Assembly: GCA_013698285.1 (NCBI GenBank)
Contig: JACCVE010000406.1
Span: forward strand, 1 to 6,745
DNA from: Chloroflexia bacterium
GTDB taxonomy: Bacteria > Chloroflexota > Chloroflexia > Thermomicrobiales > UBA6265
DNA length: 6,745 nucleotides
Direction: 5' to 3'
Positions 1 through 5,187 of this stretch are shown here, one piece after another. The stretch's first letter is position 1. Each line of letters starts with the position of its first letter. The position numbers and the translations under genes are program-made. Under the pieces are notes generated by a model, which was not told where the DNA came from, did not search any database, and saw only the letters and a list, made by a program, of their open reading frames with translations.

Positions 1-1204
1 GCTGATCGGGGATGACGCGGAAGGCCCGCATGTCCGGCAACGCCTCGAGGATGACGGGCGCGGACTCGGCCTTGTCCGGCACGCTGGCGACGATCGTGTC
101 GACGTTGGCCAGCGACTGGCGCGGCGCGACCACTTTCCAATGGTGGATCCCGTCGGACAGGGCCACCAGGGCCTGGTAGGCGGCGTCGGCGTTTTCGGTG
201 TCGGCGCTGATCACGGTCGATGCCGTGTAGGCGAAGTTGGCGCGATTCTGCGGTCCCTTCGGCACCAACGCGACCTTCATCTCGGCATTCTTGGGGTCCT
301 TCGTATGGGCGTAGTCGAGGTCGTCCCCCGCGCCGCCGAAGAACATCGCGACCTTCCCAGCCTTGGCCATCTCCCCGAAGCCCTGCTCCTTGATCGTCGC
401 CTCGGAGGGCGCGTACTCCTCGTTGTAGATGATGCTCGCGTAGAACTCCGCGGCTTGGATCGCCTCCGGGCTATCGAGCGGCGACGACGTGAGGTCCTCG
501 CTGATGACTTCGCCACCGGCCTGCCAGATGAACATCTGGAGCGGCGGCCACCCGGAGAAGGTCGTGCCGTAGACGCCCGCCGCCGAGTCCGTCAGCGCGG
601 CCGCGGCCTCCTTGAAGGTCTCCCACGTCCAACTCTCGTCCGGCGGGGTCACCCCGGCGGCGTCGAACAGGGCGGGGTTGTAATAGAGGACGACCGGCTG
701 GCTGATCCACGGCAGGCCGTAGGTCTTGCCGTCGTACTGCGCCGTCTGGAGGACGGAGGGGAAATAGTCGTCCAGCTTGGCCGCCGGACTTTCCGCGTCT
801 CCGGCCAGGCGATCGCTGATGTCGAGCAGCGCCCCCTTGTCGGCATACCCCGCGACGTACTCTTGGGAGAGCCAGAACAAATCCGCGGCATTGCCGCCCG
901 CCAAGGTGGTCTGGAGCTTGGTGTAGTAGTCGGCTGGGCTGGGTTCGGAGACGATCTCAAAGGTCGTGGCCGCCTGGTTGACCTCGTCAACCACAGCTTG
1001 CAGCTCTTTGGCCTCATCGACGCCGGCCCAGGTGGCGAGGCGCACCTTCACCTTCTCCTGGGCGACCACGCGCTCGGGCCGGGCCGCCATTGCCGCCCCG
1101 ATGGCCGGCACGGAGAGGCCCAGCGAGGCCGCACCCCGCATGACAGACCGTCGGTTCAGGCGGATCGAGACCAAAGCATCGATCGATTCGGGCTCACGCG
1201 TCAT
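1..1204 (-). CDS. Sugar ABC transporter extracellular solute-binding protein, Tat-exported (C-terminus beyond window)
   Basis: This family 1 extracellular solute-binding protein captures a sugar or oligosaccharide outside the membrane and delivers it to an ABC importer. The reading frame is open from the ATG at 1204-1202 to the window edge, giving 401 residues; family members are usually about 420-450, so roughly 20-50 residues are missing. The start has a strong ribosome binding site (AAGGAGGG, 8 bases upstream). Residues 1-48 form a twin-arginine signal: R18-R19 in NRRSVMR, then a small/hydrophobic stretch, with likely cleavage after VVA (about residue 48). Family hallmarks follow: DYYTKLQTTLAGGNAADLFW, then YGLPWISQPVVLYYNPALFD, then GKVAMFFGGA. 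The substrate cannot be read from sequence. The alpha-galactosidase gene at the other end of the window makes an alpha-galactoside a reasonable guess. Permease genes probably lie beyond position 1. The protein class is confident; the substrate is inference. Confidence 0.93.
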   Translation of the reverse strand, partial: MTREPESIDALVSIRLNRRSVMRGAASLGLSVPAIGAAMAARPERVVAQEKVKVRLATWAGVDEAKELQAVVDEVNQAATTFEIVSEPSPADYYTKLQTTLAGGNAADLFWLSQEYVAGYADKGALLDISDRLAGDAESPAAKLDDYFPSVLQTAQYDGKTYGLPWISQPVVLYYNPALFDAAGVTPPDESWTWETFKEAAAALTDSAAGVYGTTFSGWPPLQMFIWQAGGEVISEDLTSSPLDSPEAIQAAEFYASIIYNEEYAPSEATIKEQGFGEMAKAGKVAMFFGGAGDDLDYAHTKDPKNAEMKVALVPKGPQNRANFAYTASTVISADTENADAAYQALVALSDGIHHWKVVAPRQSLANVDTIVASVPDKAESAPVILEALPDMRAFRVIPDQ

Positions 1205-1212
1205 CGCGACAT

Positions 1213-1220
1213 CCCTCCTT
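1213..1220 (-). promoter_or_regulatory. Shine-Dalgarno of the solute-binding protein gene
   Basis: On the minus strand this reads AAGGAGGG, a near-ideal anti-16S match 8 bases before the ATG at 1204. A nearer upstream ATG (1212-1210) is followed by a stop after two codons, so the site decides for the 1204 start. Confidence 0.8.
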
Positions 1221-1298
1221 CGCGGAGATTTCACCCGGGCACGACAGCGGTCCGGGCACGTTGGCAACATTCCGCCGGCGGTGAACTGTCCGGAGGGG

Positions 1299-1315
1299 CG
1301 CTCGAGATTCGAGCG
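1299..1315. promoter_or_regulatory. 17-bp perfect dyad, operator candidate
   Basis: CGCTCGA-GAT-TCGAGCG is a perfect 7-3-7 inverted repeat centred about 103 bases upstream of the solute-binding protein start. A dyad of this size and position would suit a repressor such as a LacI-family sugar regulator, but no regulator gene is in the window. The assignment as an operator is inference. Confidence 0.4.
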
Positions 1316-1415
1316 ACGCCCGTTCAATGTGTTACGCCGACTACGCAGAGAGTCAGCAATTCGCGTTCCATCGCGCCGTCGAGAGGAAAACAGGCGTCCG
1401 CTTCCTGGAACTCGT

Positions 1416-1432
1416 TGCGAGGCATCCTCGCA
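1416..1432. promoter_or_regulatory. Second 17-bp perfect dyad, operator candidate
   Basis: TGCGAGG-CAT-CCTCGCA repeats the 7-3-7 layout of the dyad at 1299-1315 with partly similar arms (both contain CGAG/CTCG). The two centres are 117 bp apart, close to eleven helical turns. It could be a second operator or a small RNA hairpin. Confidence 0.35.
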
Positions 1433-1446
1433 CATCGGGCGCACAC

Positions 1447-1475
1447 ATGACAGATGTATTGTTCCGCCCTGTCAT
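1447..1475. promoter_or_regulatory. Spaced inverted repeat ATGACAG / CTGTCAT
   Basis: Perfect 7-base arms at 1447-1453 and 1469-1475 are separated by 15 bases. The spacing suits either a dimeric regulator binding on successive helical turns or a transcript hairpin. Function unknown. Confidence 0.3.
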
Positions 1476-1572
1476 TCGGTCCCACGGCGTCCTCCAGTCA
1501 GACCCCCGTGAACGTGACCGCCACAACGACCATCTCCGTTTCCCCTCGCCTCCCTAACGCCCGCACGAACAC

Positions 1573-1601
1573 ACTCCCGGCCCCGCGGCCTCGTCGGGAG
1601 T
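1573..1601 (-). terminator. Terminator-like hairpin after the restriction operon
   Basis: ACTCCCG (1573-1579) pairs perfectly with CGGGAGT (1595-1601) around a 15-base GC-rich loop, starting 38 bases past the glycosylase stop. No U-run follows, so intrinsic termination is not assured; GC-rich bacteria often use such hairpins. Confidence 0.4.
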
Positions 1602-1639
1602 CATCCGGCCGTCGACCGGTCGCATTGGCAATTGTTTCG

Positions 1640-2344
1640 TTACCGTGCATGGTGGGTGTCGGCATCCATCCGAGTGCGTCCATATACACAATCCCGGCGC
1701 AGCGGGCACACCGGGCACGAGGGCGCACGTGGGGTGCAGATCGCCATCGTGAAGTCGAGGACCGCGAGATTGTAGTCCCGGTAGGCGCGGGCGGGCGTCA
1801 GGCGACCCGCGAGGTCATAGAGCCAGCGGACACCATGCGGGTCGCGGTGGTATGGCCGACCCGTCATACGGGATAGCCAGCGGGCGACGTTGCTATCCAC
1901 GATCACGGCCCGCCGGCCGCGGTGTAGGGAAAGCCAGGCCGCCGCCGTGTATGGACCGACCCCGGTGATCGCCCGCAGCGCCCCCGGCGACTCCGGCGGC
2001 ACGCCCCCGTTGGCGTGGACCGTCTCGGCCAGGCGATAGAGCAACGGGCCGCGCCAGTGAATACCGAGCCGGGCCGTCATCGCGGCGGCGGCGTCTGGCC
2101 CGGCCCGGACCAGGTCGGCCGCCGCCGGGTACCGCTCTCGTACCTCCCGGAAAACGGGCTCCACCTGGGCCGCCCGGGTCCTCTGCAGGAGCATCTCGGC
2201 GACCAGCGTCAGCCAGGGGTCCGTCTCTGAGCGCCAGGGAAAGTCGCGGACGTTGGCGCGGCCCCAGGTGAGCAGGTGCCGCCGGACACGCCGCACCGTC
2301 GCTTCATCCAGGCCACGCTCATCGTCAGGTTCACGCTCGCTCAA
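1640..2344 (-). CDS. mig: Mig-like G:T mismatch thymine-DNA glycosylase (HhH-GPD, 4Fe-4S)
   Basis: This 234-residue base-excision-repair enzyme belongs to the MutY/EndoIII superfamily and most resembles Mig of Methanothermobacter, which excises T (or U) opposite G after 5-methylcytosine deaminates. Seen here: RDFPWR (residues 33-38), an EMLLQRT block with E50 at the position of the MutY catalytic Glu, the helix-hairpin-helix ITGVGPYTAAAW (126-137), VDSNVAR with the conserved Asp150, and YRDYNLAVLDF (188-198). A 4Fe-4S loop has spacing C-6-C-2-C-5-C (C203, C210, C213, C219). The residue after GVGP is Tyr132, as in Mig (Tyr126). EndoIII has a lyase Lys there and MutY usually Ser, so a monofunctional thymine glycosylase is the best call. 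The start is TTG at 2344-2342, overlapping the endonuclease stop as TTGA, which implies translational coupling. The stop is TAA at 1642-1640. An adenine glycosylase role is the main alternative, but the short length, with no MutY C-terminal domain, and the operon context argue against it. Confidence 0.85.
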   Translation of the reverse strand: MSEREPDDERGLDEATVRRVRRHLLTWGRANVRDFPWRSETDPWLTLVAEMLLQRTRAAQVEPVFREVRERYPAAADLVRAGPDAAAAMTARLGIHWRGPLLYRLAETVHANGGVPPESPGALRAITGVGPYTAAAWLSLHRGRRAVIVDSNVARWLSRMTGRPYHRDPHGVRWLYDLAGRLTPARAYRDYNLAVLDFTMAICTPRAPSCPVCPLRRDCVYGRTRMDADTHHAR

Positions 2345-2943
2345 CAGGTCGCGAGCTTTCGCAACGCGTCATCATGTGTCCGGGTCTGTCGGAGCCTGCC
2401 CGCGAATGGCCGGCCCGGATGCAGGGCGTCCCACCAGGAGACCTCTCCCTGATGCCGGCCTGATCCGGGATCGTGGATGCCAAACCCGTCGATGCAGCCA
2501 TTCCAAACTGGCCGGTAGTGGTCGATCACGAATCGCTCCGCCAGGGTGATCCAAACGGGCTTCATCACCAGGAACCGGCAGAGGAAATCCGCACCGTCGA
2601 GGTTGGTGGCGTTCGCAATCGACGTGGCATGTTCCGAAAGCCGGGAATGGAGTGGCCGAGAGTTGATGGTCGAGACGGCGGGTGTTCCCCGACGGCTCCC
2701 GGACGGGATCGCCTTCCCCACATAGATCGGCTCATCCGCTTTCGGCGACGCCCACCGGTCGTACGGCGGGAAGCTCCCGACATCACCCGTGTAAAAGATC
2801 GCGTAGATGCCGGCACCGTAGAAGACGCCGGGAAGGGGGAGCGAGTACGGCCCTCGACCCATCAACTCTCGCACGCAGCTCTTGGCAAGGTTGTCGTAGT
2901 CGAGCGGGTCAAACTCCGCCGGCGTCAGTGGCGACCCGATCAC
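2341..2943 (-). CDS. GIY-YIG type II restriction endonuclease, Eco29kI family
   Basis: This 200-residue restriction enzyme matches the Eco29kI family, GIY-YIG nucleases that cut CCGCGG (known for Eco29kI and its relatives). Recognisable blocks are SLPLPGVFYGAGIYAIFYTG (34-53), PIYVGKAIPSG (72-82), NLDGADFLCRF (114-124) and HYRPVWNGCIDGFG (142-155), followed by the family's DPGSGR and HPGRPF. All residues expected for catalysis are present: Tyr47, Tyr74, Arg101, His105, Glu136 and Asn148. The enzyme therefore looks active. It starts with GTG (2943-2941) inside the 3' end of the methyltransferase gene (35-base overlap), with GGGAG six bases upstream. It ends with TGA sharing bases with the next start. 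The nearest alternative start (residue 28) would cut into the conserved region. Exact specificity is inferred from the family only. Confidence 0.92.
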   Translation of the reverse strand: MIGSPLTPAEFDPLDYDNLAKSCVRELMGRGPYSLPLPGVFYGAGIYAIFYTGDVGSFPPYDRWASPKADEPIYVGKAIPSGSRRGTPAVSTINSRPLHSRLSEHATSIANATNLDGADFLCRFLVMKPVWITLAERFVIDHYRPVWNGCIDGFGIHDPGSGRHQGEVSWWDALHPGRPFAGRLRQTRTHDDALRKLATC

Positions 2944-4176
2944 GGGCGACTCCCAACGAGGCGGCCATGCCTTCCGCCACGACCCGTGCCAACGTCACCG
3001 GGACCGCGTTCCCAAGTTGTCGCATCGCCTCGGACCAGGCGCCTTGGAACTGCCATGCGTCTGGAAAGGTTTGGATACGGGCCGCTTCCCGGACCGTGAA
3101 GTAGCGGACCGAGCCATCGGGGAAGGCGATCATGTTCTCGCCCCCCGGCACCCCGTGATCACCGGCCTTCAGCGTCTTGGCGGGCCAATCGAGCGGGCTG
3201 CCGGTGTGACCCACGTAGGCGCGCGCGCCGCGCCGGAGCCGGTGGCCGTGTATCCACCGACGATATCTCTTGCGTCGTCTGGCAAAGGTAGATCGGCGAT
3301 CGCGTCCGGAACGGTGCGCCACGGCTGTCGTGGAAAAAGTGGCATCGGCGAAGGTCGCACGCCGATGCCGCGTACCCCGAACGATGTGCGATGGTCGGAC
3401 GGAACGTCATGGCGCTCCCAGTACGGACCATCGTTCCGCTGCTCACGCAAGAGTTCTTCGCGGCCGTGGGTCGGCTCCGGGAAGGACCACTCGATCCCCA
3501 GGTCGGCGCGGAACCCGACGATGAAGACGCGCTCGCGCGTCTGGGGAACGCCAAAGTCCGCCGCGTTGAGGACCCGGTAGACGACGTGATACCGGAGACC
3601 GTCATCACGCCCGCTGGTGTGCAGCGATTCCAGGCGCACGAGGTGTTCTTCCCACGACTCGTCATCGCGGCGGACGAAGGTCGGGTGAGTCAATTGGAGC
3701 ACAACAGAGGAGAAAGAGGAGAAATAGGACCGAAAACCGGTTCGCAACAGTCCGCGCACGTTCTCGAGGATGAACGCCCGGGGGGCGAGTTCCCGGACCG
3801 CCCGGACAAACTGGGGAATCATGTCCCGGGTGTCACCGACCCCCCGGTGCTTGCCGTCGATGCTGAAAGGCTGACACGGCGGCCCCCCGGCCACCAAATC
3901 CACGTTCCCGACCGCCGTGAAGTCGAACTGCCGGGCATCGGCCCCGATCACGTTCCAATCGTCGATGCCGGGCACGGAGGCACGCTGGGCATTGGCCAGC
4001 AGCGTGGCCCGGGCATCAGCATTCCACTCCAGAAGGAGCCGGTGATCGAACCCAGCCGCGTGCGTCCCGAGGGCCAGGCCGCCGGCGCCCGTGAACAATT
4101 CGATCGACCGGAGCCCGGTGGTCGAGACCGGTCCTGATTCTCCGATCCGCAATCCCGTCATCATCGTGTGTGCCAT
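2909..4176 (-). CDS. DNA (cytosine-5-)-methyltransferase of the restriction system, frameshifted at a GC tract
   Basis: This enzyme would methylate cytosine C5 in the endonuclease's site and so protect the host. From the ATG at 4176, the motifs are I FTGAGG (28-33), IV GGPPCQPFS (97-105, catalytic Cys101), VI ENV (138-140) and VIII QTRERVF (212-218). Motifs IX (REAARIQTFPD) and X (QLGNAVPV) plus the target-recognition piece GHTGSPLDWPAKTLKAGDHG lie in another frame. The frames meet at a (GC)5 tract (3219-3228); one GC unit fewer gives a continuous GSGAARAYVGHTG and about 421 residues. As written, the first frame runs out of family similarity and stops at 3171-3169; the second ends with TGA at 2911-2909. 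The start is uncertain: the frame is open to 4311, but that extension lies upstream of the candidate promoter, and ATGs at 4203 and 4164 are alternatives. The C5-methyltransferase class is certain; whether the product is functional depends on the tract. Confidence 0.88.
2950..2954 (-). promoter_or_regulatory. Ribosome binding site deciding the GTG start of the endonuclease
   Basis: GGGAG on the minus strand, six bases before the GTG at 2943, lies within the last codons of the methyltransferase gene. It supports the GTG start and translation coupled to the upstream gene. Confidence 0.5.
3219..3228 (-). repeat. (GC)5 dinucleotide tract at the methyltransferase frameshift
   Basis: Five GC units sit exactly where the reading frame changes between motifs VIII and IX. 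Loss of one unit (or a one-base gain) would restore the frame. The tract is short for classical slipped-strand phase variation, but such dinucleotide runs mutate and are also error-prone in sequencing. Confidence 0.75.
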
Positions 4177-4413
4177 GGCGCTGCCCGTATCCATCCACCA
4201 CATCGCGGGCGGGGCGAGATCGTCATCATACCGTGCCGACTCGCAATACCGCGGGACGAGGAAACCACATGGCACATGCGTAGGTCGCGTGAGGGATGGC
4301 GACGCGGCCATGCCCGGCCACCCGCATGAGCGGATGCTGGCACGCCGGCGTGATGGGACTGGCGGGGCGATCCCACGTTGTGGCCCACCATGATCGGAGT
4401 GCCGGCCGGGCGG
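4177..4413 (-). promoter_or_regulatory. Gap between the toxin-antitoxin pair and the methyltransferase; candidate promoter
   Basis: No gene is seen. Minus-strand TATGAT (plus 4225-4230) is a fair -10 box that would start transcription about 40 bases before the ATG at 4176. The expected -35 position is not TTGACA-like; instead a CCGCGG (4249-4254) lies there, 18 bases from the -10. A perfect 12-base palindrome CACGCCGGCGTG occurs at 4341-4352. Read-through from the brn genes is also possible because all five genes run the same way. Confidence 0.4.
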
Positions 4414-4752
4414 TTATTCGCGCCGTGCCGCGATCAATTCCGCCCGCTTCTGGGCCTCGACGTAGCTTCGCAGGACCGCGTTCATCCGGGTCTGGTAGCC
4501 GGGGCCTCCGGCCTTGAACCACTCGATCAGGTCGCCATCGAACCGGACGGTCAATTGCCGCTTCGGGCCAGGGATGCCGATCATGACCCGATCCCAGTCG
4601 AACTCGCCCTCGTCCTCGTGATCGATCGCGGCCTCGACCTCCTCGTCGGTCATCGCATCGACGCGTGCCCAGTCCGTCTGGCTCTCGCCACGGCGACGCA
4701 TCTCGTCGATCTCATCCGCGGTGTAACTCACGATATTCTCGGACTTCTGCAT
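4414..4752 (-). CDS. brnA: BrnA family antitoxin
   Basis: This 112-residue antitoxin would bind and neutralise BrnT and, as known for the family, bind DNA to repress the brnTA promoter. The N-terminal part has the family pattern VSYTADEIDEMRRRGESQTD, followed by WARVDAMTDEEVEAAI. The C-terminal half carries the ribbon-helix-helix DNA-binding segment: PKRQLTVRFDGDLIEWFKA, then GPGYQTRMNAVLRSYVEA. The start at 4752 is chosen because GAGGAGGG lies six bases before it; an ATG at 4794 in the same frame would add 14 unlike residues and has no such site. The gene overlaps the end of brnT by 41 bases in another frame, so the two are coupled. The stop is TAA at 4416-4414. It is slightly longer than typical BrnA proteins. 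Confidence 0.9.
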   Translation of the reverse strand: MQKSENIVSYTADEIDEMRRRGESQTDWARVDAMTDEEVEAAIDHEDEGEFDWDRVMIGIPGPKRQLTVRFDGDLIEWFKAGGPGYQTRMNAVLRSYVEAQKRAELIAARRE

Positions 4753-4984
4753 CACGGGCCCTCCTCGCTGAAATGATCCGGATGGCGTCTTCACGTTCCG
4801 TCCAGACGACGGTGATGAGACGACCTTCCACGAAGCCGGTCGTCAACGTCCGCACTTCGTCGAGATATGGACTCGGGACAGTGACGGCGGATCGACCATC
4901 GAACACCAACTCCGCATCAACGAAGTCAATGCCATGTTTGTCCAGGTTGCTGACCCGTTTGTTGTCGTCCCACTCGAACCGCAT
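4712..4984 (-). CDS. brnT: BrnT family toxin (ribonuclease) of a type II toxin-antitoxin system
   Basis: This 90-residue protein has the full BrnT signature: FEWDDNKRVSNLDKHGIDF (residues 3-21), then DAELVFDGR, LITVVWTERED and IRIISARRARDAEVREY. Family members are small ribonucleases with a RelE-like fold that halt translation when freed from BrnA. The length is normal and no conserved block is missing, so it looks intact. It precedes the antitoxin gene, the usual brnTA order, and overlaps it by 41 bases. The start is ATG at 4984-4982; no Shine-Dalgarno is seen. The -10 box lies so close that the transcript may begin at the start codon. Confidence 0.92.
   Translation of the reverse strand: MRFEWDDNKRVSNLDKHGIDFVDAELVFDGRSAVTVPSPYLDEVRTLTTGFVEGRLITVVWTEREDAIRIISARRARDAEVREYRELHRG
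4759..4766 (-). promoter_or_regulatory. Shine-Dalgarno of brnA inside brnT
   Basis: GAGGAGGG on the minus strand with a six-base spacer to the ATG at 4752. It is far stronger than anything before brnT, which suits the need for excess antitoxin over toxin. Confidence 0.7.
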
Positions 4985-4989
4985 GGCCG

Positions 4990-5019
4990 ATTGTACCTAC
5001 TGATGTCACTACACGACAA
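4990..5019 (-). promoter_or_regulatory. brnTA promoter with dyad operator candidate
   Basis: On the minus strand TTGTCG (5019-5014) and TACAAT (4995-4990) are separated by 18 bases, a good sigma70-type promoter. The -10 box ends five bases before the brnT ATG, so transcription would start at or next to it. The spacer contains TAGTGACATCAGTA (4998-5011), a dyad TAxTGA-2-TCAxTA with one mismatch position per arm, a likely site for BrnA autoregulation. Confidence 0.55.
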
Positions 5020-5102
5020 GCGGACGTCCTCGATCCCATGATCGATCCAAATGAAAGCGATCGGCGTGGCATCTCAGTTCCGCCTGCCGTCCGACCCAGG
5101 TG

Positions 5103-5108
5103 TATCAT
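5103..5108 (+). promoter_or_regulatory. Weak -10 candidate for melA
   Basis: TATCAT lies 79 bases before the melA start, in the divergent brnT-melA intergenic region. No clear -35 box is found at normal spacing, so the assignment is tentative. Confidence 0.25.
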
Positions 5109-5170
5109 GCCGCCGTATTGCCCGGTGCCCCCGGTCCTCGACGGAGGCGGCCGCACTCGCCTCATCACCA

Positions 5171-5179
5171 GAGAGGGAG
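5171..5179 (+). promoter_or_regulatory. Ribosome binding site deciding the melA start
   Basis: GAGAGGGAG ends eight bases before the ATG at 5188. The same frame is open back to an ATG at 5038, but those 50 residues are unlike the family and no ribosome site precedes that ATG. Confidence 0.65.
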
Positions 5180-5187
5180 CCGTCCCC

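Larger units (their letters stand above)
1205..1639. other. Intergenic region without a gene: control region of the solute-binding protein gene and end of the restriction operon
   Basis: No convincing protein is encoded on either strand; the open frames here have arginine/proline-rich translations without family features. The stretch holds a terminator-like hairpin near its right end (end of the restriction operon) and three perfect inverted repeats (1299-1315, 1416-1432, 1447-1475) upstream of the solute-binding protein gene. I could not identify a convincing -35/-10 pair for that gene. A 10-base palindrome, CGACCGGTCG, lies at 1613-1622. Confidence 0.6.

Noticed and set aside
140..1450. Long plus-strand open frame (436 codons) opposite the sugar-binding protein gene
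   Set aside because: Its translation is arginine/glycine-rich without a recognisable family and mirrors the minus-strand gene, which has a ribosome site, a Tat signal and clear family motifs.
3215..3236. Programmed ribosomal -1 frameshift in the methyltransferase
   Set aside because: No slippery heptamer of the X-XXY-YYZ type is present at the junction; tract-length change or sequence error explains it more simply, though it is not excluded.
2909..3322. Separate 137-residue gene carrying methyltransferase motifs IX-X
   Set aside because: Only residues from about 33 on match the methyltransferase; the part before is an off-frame translation and no ribosome site was noted. It is the 3' part of the frameshifted gene.
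3391..4137. Plus-strand frame of 248 codons opposite the methyltransferase
   Set aside because: Antisense shadow; the opposite strand carries all the ordered methyltransferase motifs.
4177..4311. N-terminal extension of the methyltransferase up to an ATG at 4311
   Set aside because: The extra 45 residues have no family counterpart and overlap the likely promoter (TATGAT at 4225-4230).
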